Of a stretch of 64,000 nt of DNA, positions 1 through 7,270 are shown piece after piece. The stretch's first letter is position 1. The number at the start of each line of letters is the position of its first letter. Origin of the DNA: Panacagrimonas sp052386745 (GTDB lineage: Bacteria; Pseudomonadota; Gammaproteobacteria; Nevskiales; Nevskiaceae); NCBI GenBank assembly GCA_052386745.1, contig JBQTJW010000007.1, positions 62,001-126,000 on the forward strand, given 5' to 3'. A model generated the notes under the pieces. It was not told the DNA's origin and searched no databases. It saw nothing but the letters and a program-made list of their open reading frames with translations. The translations under genes and the position numbers were made by a program.

Positions 1-704
1 TGGGGCTGGCCAACTGCGATGTGATGCTCGGCCTGCAACCCAGCTACAACCTGGCGGATGTCATCGACGGAAAATGTTCGCTGGAAGAAACGATGATCGA
101 GGGCCCTGCCGGGCTGGTCGTGGTGCCGGCCTCCAGCGGACGTCGCAACATGTCCGAACTCAAGCCGCTGGAACATGCGGGACTGGTGCATGCCTTCAGC
201 GAGCTCAGCCGCCCGCTGGACGTGATGGTCATCGATACCGCGGCCGGGATCTCCGACAGCGTGGTCACCTTCGCCCAGGCTGCACAGCAGGTCATCGTGG
301 TGCTATGCAACGATCCCTCGTCGATGACCGACGCCTACGCGCTGATCAAGGTGCTGTATCGCGACTACGGGGTGAAGCGCTTCCAGGTCCTGGCGAACAT
401 GGTGGGCAGCCCGGCCGAGTCGAAGGAAATCGTCGACAACCTGCGCCGCGTGGCCGAGCGCTTCCTAGACGTAACGCTGACCCACATGGGCGCGGTTCCG
501 CAGGACGAGTGGCTGAAGCGCGCCGTGCGCAGGCAGCGCGCCGTCGTCGACGCGTATCCCAACAGTCCCTCCAGTGCCGCGTTCGGTGAACTGTCGCGCA
601 AGGTCGCGGCCTGGGGCATGCCGCCGGGTGCCCGCGGTAACCTGGAGTTCTTCGTCGAGCGCATGGTTGCGCAGCCGAACCGTGCGGCGGCCGTCAGCGC
701 ATGA
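1..704 (+). CDS. fleN: FleN/FlhG-type MinD-family ATPase, flagellar number regulator (5'-truncated by window)
   Basis: C-terminal part of a ParA/MinD-family ATPase that in polar flagellates limits flagellar number and antagonises FleQ. The reading frame is open to the first base: codons before position 21 read GLANCD and continue into VMLGLQPSYNL, the motif family members have just after the Walker A region, so the true start lies outside the window. Visible motifs are the Walker B-like VMVIDTAAGI and the switch-like VVLCNDPSSMTDAYALIKV. About 233 residues are present of a usual 270-300. The stop overlaps the fliA start (ATGA), the usual FleN-FliA arrangement in Pseudomonas and Xanthomonas relatives. 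Identity is firm from both motifs and neighbour. Confidence 0.9.
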   Translation, partial: GLANCDVMLGLQPSYNLADVIDGKCSLEETMIEGPAGLVVVPASSGRRNMSELKPLEHAGLVHAFSELSRPLDVMVIDTAAGISDSVVTFAQAAQQVIVVLCNDPSSMTDAYALIKVLYRDYGVKRFQVLANMVGSPAESKEIVDNLRRVAERFLDVTLTHMGAVPQDEWLKRAVRRQRAVVDAYPNSPSSAAFGELSRKVAAWGMPPGARGNLEFFVERMVAQPNRAAAVSA

Positions 705-1435
705 GCGCCGCACTGAGAATGGCAGTACCGGCACCGTCGGACGAAGCCGGCTTGCTTCGCCAGTACTCGGGGCTGGTCCGGCGTATTGCCCTGCATCTGG
801 CGGCGCGTCTGCCCGCGAGCGTCGAGCTCGATGACCTGATCCAGGCCGGATCGATGGGTTTGCTGGACGCCGCGCGCCACTACAACGGCGCGCTTGGAGC
901 CAGTTTCGAGACCTATGCCGGCACCCGTATCCGCGGGGCCATGATCGACGAACTCCGGCGTACCGACTGGGCGCCGCGATCGGTGCATCAGCGTTTGCGC
1001 GAGGTCACCCATGCCATCACGCAGATCGAGCAGCGCACCGGGCGTGCCGCACGCGATGCCGAGATTGCCGCCCATTTGAGCATCAGCCTCTCGGAGTACC
1101 ACGAGATCGTGCTCGACGCGTCGCGCTGCCAGATGCTCAGCATGGACGGCGGAGGCGACGACGAGGATCGCGACGAAGGATTCGAAGCCGCCGACGAGAC
1201 CACGCCGATGGATGCGCTGCAACGCGCGCAGTTCCTGCGCGATCTGGAAGGCGCCATTGGCGGTCTGCCCGAGCGCGAACGTCTGGTGATGTCCCTCTAC
1301 TACGACCAGGAGCTCAATCTGCGCGAGATCGGCGCCGTGCTCGACGTCAGCGAGAGCCGCGTGTGCCAGATCCACAGCCAGGCGCTGGTGCGCCTGCGTT
1401 CACGAATGACCGCCTGGGCCGATGCCCAGGTATGA
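701..1435 (+). CDS. fliA: RNA polymerase sigma factor FliA (sigma-28)
   Basis: Sigma factor for late flagellar, motor and chemotaxis genes. The 244-residue length matches the family. Region 2 is visible as DLIQAGSMGLLDAARHY and SFETYAGTRIRGAMIDELR, followed by the FliA-typical DWAPRSVHQR stretch; region 4 is visible as LNLREIGAVLDVSESRVCQI near residues 205-225, a helix-turn-helix for the -35 element. It starts inside the fleN stop codon (ATGA), implying translational coupling, and cheY follows after 33 bp. It presumably drives the chemotaxis genes that follow, but I could not locate a convincing sigma-28 promoter here. Confidence 0.95.
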   Translation: MSAALRMAVPAPSDEAGLLRQYSGLVRRIALHLAARLPASVELDDLIQAGSMGLLDAARHYNGALGASFETYAGTRIRGAMIDELRRTDWAPRSVHQRLREVTHAITQIEQRTGRAARDAEIAAHLSISLSEYHEIVLDASRCQMLSMDGGGDDEDRDEGFEAADETTPMDALQRAQFLRDLEGAIGGLPERERLVMSLYYDQELNLREIGAVLDVSESRVCQIHSQALVRLRSRMTAWADAQV

Positions 1436-1468
1436 ACTCCCCATTCCCACATCCGATTCAAGGTTGAT

Positions 1469-1861
1469 ATGGACAAGAACCTGAAAATTCTCATCGTCGA
1501 CGATTTCTCGACGATGCGCCGCATCGTCAAGAACCTGCTGCACGACCTGGGGTACCAGCACACCGCGGAGGCGGACGACGGCAAGACGGCGTGGCAGATT
1601 CTTCAGACCACGAGCTTCGACTTCGTGGTCACCGACTGGAACATGCCGGGCATGACCGGCATTGACCTGCTGCGCAACATCCGGGCCGAGCCGCGGCTGG
1701 CGTCGATGCCGGTGCTGATGGTCACCGCGGAGGCGCAGCGCGAGCAGATCATCGATGCCGCCAAGGCGGGCGTGAACGGTTACATCATCAAGCCATTCAC
1801 GGCCGTCACGCTCAAGGAGAAGATCGACAAGATCTTCCAGCGCATCGCCGAAAGCGCATGA
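1469..1861 (+). CDS. cheY: Chemotaxis response regulator CheY
   Basis: Single receiver domain of 130 residues that, when phosphorylated by CheA, binds the flagellar switch FliM. Canonical residues are visible: the acidic pair in LIVDDFSTMRRIV, the phosphoacceptor Asp in VVTDWNMPGMTG, the Thr in LMVTAEA and the Lys in YIIKPF. It is encoded immediately before cheZ, with an ATGA overlap at the junction, so kinase output and dephosphorylation are produced together. Of the two CheY proteins in this locus this one should be the motor-binding form because of its pairing with CheZ; that assignment is inferred from context. Confidence 0.95.
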   Translation: MDKNLKILIVDDFSTMRRIVKNLLHDLGYQHTAEADDGKTAWQILQTTSFDFVVTDWNMPGMTGIDLLRNIRAEPRLASMPVLMVTAEAQREQIIDAAKAGVNGYIIKPFTAVTLKEKIDKIFQRIAESA

Positions 1862-2565
1862 ACGCGCAGCGCACGATGCAGGAGCGCGCCGACGCCGCGA
1901 CCCGCCTGCGCGACCTCGCCGCCTCGATGGAGCGGGGCGAGGACGCCGATTTCGAGATGCGCCTGTCGCAACTCCTGAGGCCGCGGGAACAGTCGCTGTT
2001 CTCCGCCATTGCACGCATCACCCAGAACCTGCACGCGTCCTTGCGCGAACTCGAGTTTGACCAGCGTCTCAACCGCCTGACGCGCGACGAGTTGCCCGAC
2101 GCCTGTTCGCGCCTGGACCTGGTGGTCAGGCTCACCGAGGAAGCCGCGCACAAGACACTCGACCTGGTCGAGCGCAGCCGTGCCCTGGCCGATGGCATCG
2201 CGGCGTCCGCCGGCGAGCTGGAGCTCTTGGCGTGCCCGGCGTCGGAGTTCCCTTTGCTCGACCGTGTGCAGACGTCCGTGCAGGGCAAATGTGCGCAGCT
2301 CCGGGGCCAGCTGTCGCAGCTGGCGCAGGCGCAGGAATACCAGGATCTCACCGGCCAGATCATCGGCCGTGTCATCGGACTGGTGCATCAGGCGGAGTCG
2401 GCCCTGCTCGACCTGCTGCGCGTTTTCGGCGATGGACTTCCAATGGCGCCGTCACCCCCGGTGGTCCGCAAGCCCGGCGAACTGCTGGGGCCTGCCGTTC
2501 CAGGCACCCGCGGTGCGGTCGGTCAGCAGGACGCCGACGAGTTGCTGGCCGACCTGGGATTCTGA
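1858..2565 (+). CDS. cheZ: Protein phosphatase CheZ
   Basis: Dephosphorylates CheY-P. The 235-residue protein is largely alpha-helical. The active-site helix appears as QAQEYQDLTGQIIGRVIGLV, which contains the conserved DLTGQ(I/V) with the catalytic glutamine. The extreme C terminus reads DADELLADLGF, the classical CheY-binding peptide of CheZ, separated from the core by a proline-rich flexible linker. Its start overlaps the cheY stop by four bases. CheZ restricts the likely host to beta- or gammaproteobacteria, consistent with the rest of the window. Confidence 0.95.
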   Translation: MNAQRTMQERADAATRLRDLAASMERGEDADFEMRLSQLLRPREQSLFSAIARITQNLHASLRELEFDQRLNRLTRDELPDACSRLDLVVRLTEEAAHKTLDLVERSRALADGIAASAGELELLACPASEFPLLDRVQTSVQGKCAQLRGQLSQLAQAQEYQDLTGQIIGRVIGLVHQAESALLDLLRVFGDGLPMAPSPPVVRKPGELLGPAVPGTRGAVGQQDADELLADLGF

Positions 2566-2567
2566 GC

Positions 2568-4322
2568 ATGGGTACGGGCGTCGACGATGATGTTCGCAAC
2601 GACTTCCTCATCGAAGCCGGCGAGCTGTTGCAGACGCTCGGCGGGCAGTTGGTCGAGCTGGAGAGCAGGCCTTCGGACCCGGCACTGCTGAACGCCATAT
2701 TCCGCGCCTTCCACACCATCAAGGGCGGGGCGGGATTCCTGGCGCTGGGCCCGATGGTGGAGCTCTGCCACGTCGCCGAAGAGGTTTTCGACGCGCTGCG
2801 CAGCGGCCGCCGCAGCGTCGATGCGGTATTGCTCGATGCTGCGTTGAAGTCGCTGGACCAGCTGCAGTGCATGCTCGATGTCATTGCCGCCGGCCAGGCG
2901 CCGGCCTCGCCGCCACCCGAGCTCCTGGTCCAGTTGCGGGCGCAGGCGGCGCCTTCCTCGGCCATCACGGAAGACGAGTTCGAAGCGCTGCTCGACGAGC
3001 TGCATGGCAAGAAATCGGCGCCGCAGCCCGCGCCTTCCCCGGCTTCGCATGCGGCAGTCCAGGTGCCCACGGCAGCCGTTCCGGAACCTGCGGCGCGGCC
3101 TGGCAGTCCGCCCGCGAAGGAAGCCAGGGAAGCGGAGCGCAAGGCGCCGGTTCGCGATGAATCGATACGGGTGGATACCGCTCGGCTCGACCGCATGATG
3201 AACCTGGTTGGCGAACTGGTGCTGGTCCGCAACCGGCTGAAGGCCACTGGCGCCGGTGACGCCGGAATGCGCGCGATCCGCGATCTCGACGTGATCACCC
3301 GCAGCCTGCAGGACGCGGTGATGCGCGTGCGCATGCAGCCGATAGGCAAGCTCTTTTCGCGCTTTCCGAAGCTGGCGCGAGATGTCGCGCGCGGCCTCGG
3401 CAAGCAGATCGAAGTGGACCTGCAGGGGGCGGACACGGACCTGGACAAGAACCTGGTAGAAGCGTTGTCGGATCCGCTGGTGCACATGGTGCGGAACAGC
3501 GTGGACCACGGCATCGAAATGCCCGAACAGCGACGTGCCGCGGGCAAGCCGCTCGCCGGGCGGCTGTCGCTGGCCGCAATGCAGCAGGGCCAGCAGATCG
3601 TTATCACGATCTCCGACGATGGCGCCGGCATGAACTGCGAGCGCCTGCGCGCCAAGGCCGTGGACAAGGGTTTGATGGACGGGTCGACTGCCGCGGCGCT
3701 GTCGCCGCAGCAATGCCTGGAGCTGGTCTTCCTTCCGGGATTTTCAACACGCGACGTCGCTACCGACCTGTCCGGCCGCGGCGTGGGCATGGACGTGGTC
3801 AAGTCCGCAATCGACCGCCTGGGCGGCAGCGTTGCCATTGAATCCAGCCCCGGCATCGGCAGCCGTTTCACCCTGCGGCTGCCGCTCACTCTCGCAATCC
3901 TGCCAGCCCTGCTGGTGAATGTGCGGGATCGTCGCTACGCCCTGCCGCTGGCGAGCGTGAACGATGTGTTCGCACTCGACACCGCCCGCACGCGCAGGCT
4001 CGATCACTGGGACGTGGTGCCGCAGCGCGACGGGCAGCTTCGGCTGATCGACCTTGAGCGCTGGTGCGGACACGAGCCGGAAGCCGGGCCACGCCATGTC
4101 GTCGTGGTCACGGTGGGATCGGAGCGTTACGGGCTGGTGGTTCACCAGGTGCGGAGCCGCGAAGAGATCGTGGTCAAGCCATTGGGCGCGAGCATCCGCG
4201 GGCTGGCCGGCGTTGCCGGTGCAAGCGTCACGCCTGAGGGTCGCGTGATCCTGATCCTGGACCCTGCCGGTCTGCTGCGCGCGGGTGCTGCTTCACCGCC
4301 GGAGGCCGCGTGGACGTCCTGA
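2568..4322 (+). CDS. cheA: Chemotaxis histidine kinase CheA (first set, no P2 domain)
   Basis: 584-residue cytoplasmic kinase starting at ATG 2568, two bases after the cheZ stop; the frame is open further upstream but that part overlaps cheZ. Domains in order: P1 phosphotransfer with the phosphorylated His in FHTIKGGAGF (about residue 47), a short Ala/Pro linker carrying DEFEALLDELHG, P3 dimerisation (RMMNLVGELVLVRN), P4 ATPase with N box (LVHMVRNSVDHGIE), G1 (ISDDGAGMN) and G2 (GRGVGMDVV), and a P5 CheW-like regulatory domain. A P2 CheY-binding domain is absent, as in Pseudomonas-type CheA. Its last 13 bases overlap motC. Confidence 0.93.
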   Translation: MGTGVDDDVRNDFLIEAGELLQTLGGQLVELESRPSDPALLNAIFRAFHTIKGGAGFLALGPMVELCHVAEEVFDALRSGRRSVDAVLLDAALKSLDQLQCMLDVIAAGQAPASPPPELLVQLRAQAAPSSAITEDEFEALLDELHGKKSAPQPAPSPASHAAVQVPTAAVPEPAARPGSPPAKEAREAERKAPVRDESIRVDTARLDRMMNLVGELVLVRNRLKATGAGDAGMRAIRDLDVITRSLQDAVMRVRMQPIGKLFSRFPKLARDVARGLGKQIEVDLQGADTDLDKNLVEALSDPLVHMVRNSVDHGIEMPEQRRAAGKPLAGRLSLAAMQQGQQIVITISDDGAGMNCERLRAKAVDKGLMDGSTAAALSPQQCLELVFLPGFSTRDVATDLSGRGVGMDVVKSAIDRLGGSVAIESSPGIGSRFTLRLPLTLAILPALLVNVRDRRYALPLASVNDVFALDTARTRRLDHWDVVPQRDGQLRLIDLERWCGHEPEAGPRHVVVVTVGSERYGLVVHQVRSREEIVVKPLGASIRGLAGVAGASVTPEGRVILILDPAGLLRAGAASPPEAAWTS

Positions 4323-5050
4323 GCATTGCCGGCTTCGTCCTGGCCTTCGTTGCGCTGATTGGCGGGAGCATTCTCAAGGGCAGTGGCGTAGCGGCCCTCT
4401 GGGGGCCGGCCGCTTTTGTCATCGTGATCATCGGGACCACCGCGGCAATCCTCGTGCAGACGCCGATGGCGACGTTCAAGCATGGCCTGAAGATCAGCAA
4501 ATGGGTGTTCAAGCCACCAGCAACGAAACCCGCCGAACTGGTTGCGCGAATCCTGGAGTGGAGCACCACGGCCCGCAAGCAGGGCCTGCTGGCGCTGGAG
4601 GGCATGGTCGAGAGCGAGCCGGATCCATTCATCCGCACCGGCCTGCAGATGCTGGTCGATGGCGCGGAGCCCGACACGATTCGTGGCACTCTGGAAGTGG
4701 ACCTTTCGAGCACGGAGCACTTCGACCTGGCCGGTGCCAAGGTCTGGGAAGGGATGGGAATCTACGCACCCACGCTCGGCATCATCGGCGCGGTCATGGG
4801 CCTGATGGCGGTCATGCAGAACCTTGCGGACCCCAGCAAGCTGGGTCACGGCATCGCGGCCGCGTTCATTGCGACGATCTACGGGATTGCCTCGGCCAAC
4901 CTGTTCTTCCTGCCCATGTCCAGCAAGCTCAAGGCGACCATCAACGCGCAGACGCGCGTGCGCGAAATGATCATCGAGGGCCTGATCTCGATCTCCCGCG
5001 GCGAGAATCCGCGCAACATCGAATCCAAGCTCAAGGGTTACCTGCATTAG
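4310..5050 (+). CDS. motC: Flagellar motor stator subunit MotC (MotA/PomA family)
   Basis: Inner-membrane stator protein that pairs with the following gene to conduct ions and turn the rotor. Starts with GTG 4310 behind a GGAGG Shine-Dalgarno sequence, overlapping cheA by 13 bases. The 246-residue protein has two hydrophobic segments near the N terminus (residues 4-24 and 30-50), a cytoplasmic domain with VWEGMGIYAPTLGIIGAVMG leading into the third membrane helix, and a fourth at AAAFIATIYGIASANLFFLP. The position between cheA and motD matches the MotC/MotD stator set of Pseudomonas rather than the separate MotA/MotB pair. Confidence 0.92.
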   Translation: MDVLSIAGFVLAFVALIGGSILKGSGVAALWGPAAFVIVIIGTTAAILVQTPMATFKHGLKISKWVFKPPATKPAELVARILEWSTTARKQGLLALEGMVESEPDPFIRTGLQMLVDGAEPDTIRGTLEVDLSSTEHFDLAGAKVWEGMGIYAPTLGIIGAVMGLMAVMQNLADPSKLGHGIAAAFIATIYGIASANLFFLPMSSKLKATINAQTRVREMIIEGLISISRGENPRNIESKLKGYLH

Positions 5051-5058
5051 AGGCCGCG

Positions 5059-6003
5059 ATGGCGCGCAAGCAGACCCACGAAGAGCACACCAACCACGAA
5101 GCCTGGGCCATCCCCTACGGCGACCTGGTCACGCTGCTGCTCGCGCTGTTCGTCGTCATGTACTCGATCTCCTCCGTCAACGAGGGCAAGTTCCGCGTGA
5201 TGTCCGACGCCCTGTCACAGGCGTTCGGCGGACCGCCCAAGTCGATCAGGCCCGTGCAGATTGGCGCGAGGCAGCAGCGTGGATCGGCAGACGACCACAA
5301 GCTGGACCTCCTGCGCTCGGTCCGCGAGGCGCAGAGCGTCGGCGGCACCATGCGGGACCTGCGCAATGCCGCGGTTTTTCCGGGGCGGATCAAGGCGCCC
5401 ATTCCCGGACCGCAGACCGTTGCCACCGGAACGTCCAGGGGTGACAGAAACACGATGCAACGCATCGCGGACAAGGTCGAGAAGGCCCTGGGCGTGCTCA
5501 TCAGCAAGAAGGTGGTCGTGGTGCGCCGCGGCGAGTCGCGCATCGAAATCGAGATCAAGACCGACATCCTCTATCCCAGCGGCAGCGCCATTTTTTCATC
5601 CGCAGCCGAACCCGTGCTCGTGGAACTTGCCTCAATCCTTGCCGCGCACCCGAGCGCACTGCGCATCGAGGGTCATACCGACAACGTCCCCATTGCCACC
5701 GCGGCGTTCCCGTCCAACTGGGAGCTGTCAGCGGCGCGCGCGTCCAGCGTCGTACGGCTGTTTGCACAGCACGGTATCGCTCCCGGACTCATGAGCGTGG
5801 AGGGATTTGGCGAGTTCCGCCCGGTCGAGAGCAATGCCAGCGTCGAGGGACGCAACCGCAATCGCCGCGTCGTCCTCGTTGCGTTTGCGGACGGAGCGGA
5901 CGAGCAACCCGATACCGGAATTGCGGAGTCCGGTTCGGTCCTGGCCCCCGCCGCCGAACCCACGCCGGTCCTTGCGTTGGCCGCTCCCGGAATTTCCCAA
6001 TGA
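5059..6003 (+). CDS. motD: Flagellar motor stator subunit MotD (MotB family)
   Basis: 314-residue MotB-type stator anchor. The start at ATG 5059 follows an AGAGG ribosome site; a longer in-frame extension overlaps motC and is not used. One N-terminal transmembrane helix (about residues 17-37) contains the proton-carrying Asp in IPYGDLVTLLLALFVVMY. The C-terminal half is an OmpA-like peptidoglycan-binding domain with SGSAIF, IEGHTDNVPI and NWELSAARA. An Ala/Pro-rich tail of about 40 residues follows. Its stop overlaps the following cheW start by four bases, so motor and signalling genes are coupled. Confidence 0.92.
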   Translation: MARKQTHEEHTNHEAWAIPYGDLVTLLLALFVVMYSISSVNEGKFRVMSDALSQAFGGPPKSIRPVQIGARQQRGSADDHKLDLLRSVREAQSVGGTMRDLRNAAVFPGRIKAPIPGPQTVATGTSRGDRNTMQRIADKVEKALGVLISKKVVVVRRGESRIEIEIKTDILYPSGSAIFSSAAEPVLVELASILAAHPSALRIEGHTDNVPIATAAFPSNWELSAARASSVVRLFAQHGIAPGLMSVEGFGEFRPVESNASVEGRNRNRRVVLVAFADGADEQPDTGIAESGSVLAPAAEPTPVLALAAPGISQ

Positions 6004-6440
6004 CCAGCGTGCACGAGCCCAGGCGCTACGTCGGTTTCGAGCTCGACTCCCAGATCTACGGACTGCCGATTCTGCAGGTGCAGGAGGTCCTCGCGAGCGC
6101 AGACATCGAGCCGGTTCCTGGTGCGCCTCCGCACCTGCTGGGCGTCATCAATCTGCGCGGTGCCATCCTCACCGTGATGGATCTGCGCCGGTGCCTGGGC
6201 TTGCCGGATGCAAGCGGCGCACAACCCGCGCAGATCATGATTCTGGATCACGGGCAGGAACCATTTGCGCTGCGTGTGGATCGTGTTTCCGCGGTGCGCT
6301 CCTTCACGGAAACCGATATCCGCCCGGCGCCGCGGACCGGTGCGAGGGATGAACTCGCGGTGATCACCGGCATCGCGGGCGGGCCCGGAACACTGATGCT
6401 GCTCATGGACGTCGAGCGGCTTCTGAACCTGCCGAAGTAG
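6000..6440 (+). CDS. cheW: CheW-like coupling protein (first set)
   Basis: 146-residue single CheW domain that links chemoreceptors to CheA in the polar array. Typical elements are YVGFELDSQIYGLPI, the loop VPGAPPHLLGVINLRGAI and a second subdomain with ALRVDRV and ITGIAG ending LLMDVERLL. It starts inside the motD stop (ATGA) and is the last gene of the first signalling block; a gap of about 130 bp separates it from the STAS gene. It could equally be named as a CheW-domain protein of the PA1463 type; which of the two CheW proteins couples which kinase cannot be read from sequence. Confidence 0.88.
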   Translation: MTSVHEPRRYVGFELDSQIYGLPILQVQEVLASADIEPVPGAPPHLLGVINLRGAILTVMDLRRCLGLPDASGAQPAQIMILDHGQEPFALRVDRVSAVRSFTETDIRPAPRTGARDELAVITGIAGGPGTLMLLMDVERLLNLPK

Positions 6441-6569
6441 GCGCAGGCCCGGCATCGTCCGGGTGCCCACGGGAACAGGAGTTGCCTTAACCCCTGCAGA
6501 CGATGCGGCAGTCAGTGGTGAGGCCAGTCCGCATCGAGTCCATCCAGGGTCGAACGTACGAGGTAGACC

Positions 6570-6911
6570 ATGTCCAGAACAGCATCCGGCACGCAGCCCA
6601 AGGCTGCCAAGCCCAGCGCTGAAAAAAAACGCAGTGCAACCATCGAGTTGCCAGCGGATCTCGGGATCGAGCAGGCCTGCGTGATTCGCGACGAGCTTTG
6701 TCGGGAAATCGACACGCCGAGCGTGACCGTCGTCGGAAACGAGGTCGCGCGCATTCATGCGGCCGCATTGCAGCTCTTCTGCCTGTTTGTTCAGGCCCGC
6801 AGCCATGCCGGTCACGACACCGTTTGGGACCGCCCATCGGAGGTGCTGCGGAGCAGTGCCGCGCTCCTCGGCTTGTCCCCCCTGCTGCAACTGGCCAGGG
6901 ACAACGCATGA
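6570..6911 (+). CDS. STAS-domain protein
   Basis: Small 113-residue protein with a basic, low-complexity N terminus (about 25 residues with five lysines) followed by a STAS fold (SpoIIAA/MlaB-like): ATIELPADLGIEQACVIRDE, a central TVVGN strand, then VARIHAAALQLFCLFVQ. STAS proteins are usually switched by phosphorylation of a Ser/Thr just before the ALQ segment; here that position appears to be alanine, so a phospho-switch looks unlikely. It leads the second chemotaxis block, its stop overlaps the following cheY start, and related STAS genes occur at the head of similar chemotaxis clusters. Its partner is unknown. Confidence 0.75.
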   Translation: MSRTASGTQPKAAKPSAEKKRSATIELPADLGIEQACVIRDELCREIDTPSVTVVGNEVARIHAAALQLFCLFVQARSHAGHDTVWDRPSEVLRSSAALLGLSPLLQLARDNA

Positions 6912-7270
6912 GCCGGATCCTTGCGGTTGATGATTCTGCCTCCATGCGGCAGATGGTCGGTTTCACGCTGAAGTCCGCCGGCTACGACGTGGTGGAAGCC
7001 GAGGATGGCAAGGTCGCCCTGGGACTGGCTCAGCGGGAAAAATTCTCGCTCGTGCTGGCCGACGTGAACATGCCGAACATGGATGGCATCTCGCTGGTGC
7101 GGGCGCTGCGCGGATTGAGCGAGTACCGGTTCACCCCGTTGCTGATGCTGACGACCGAAGCGACCACGGAGAAGAAGCTGGAGGGTAAATCTGCGGGCGC
7201 GACCGGCTGGTTGGTCAAGCCGTTCAACCCCGAGCAGTTGATCGCGACCATCCAGCGCGTACTCGCATGA
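6908..7270 (+). CDS. cheY: CheY-like response regulator (second set)
   Basis: 120-residue receiver domain starting MSRILAVDDSASMRQMV, with phosphoacceptor Asp in LVLADVNMPNMDG, Thr in LMLTTEA and Lys in GWLVKPF. The start is taken at ATG 6908, overlapping the STAS stop by four bases; an upstream in-frame ATG would run through the STAS gene. It ends in an ATGA overlap with the second cheA. Single-domain CheY proteins encoded beside a P2-containing CheA often act as phosphate sinks or as regulators of a non-motor output; which applies here is not visible. Confidence 0.92.
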   Translation: MSRILAVDDSASMRQMVGFTLKSAGYDVVEAEDGKVALGLAQREKFSLVLADVNMPNMDGISLVRALRGLSEYRFTPLLMLTTEATTEKKLEGKSAGATGWLVKPFNPEQLIATIQRVLA

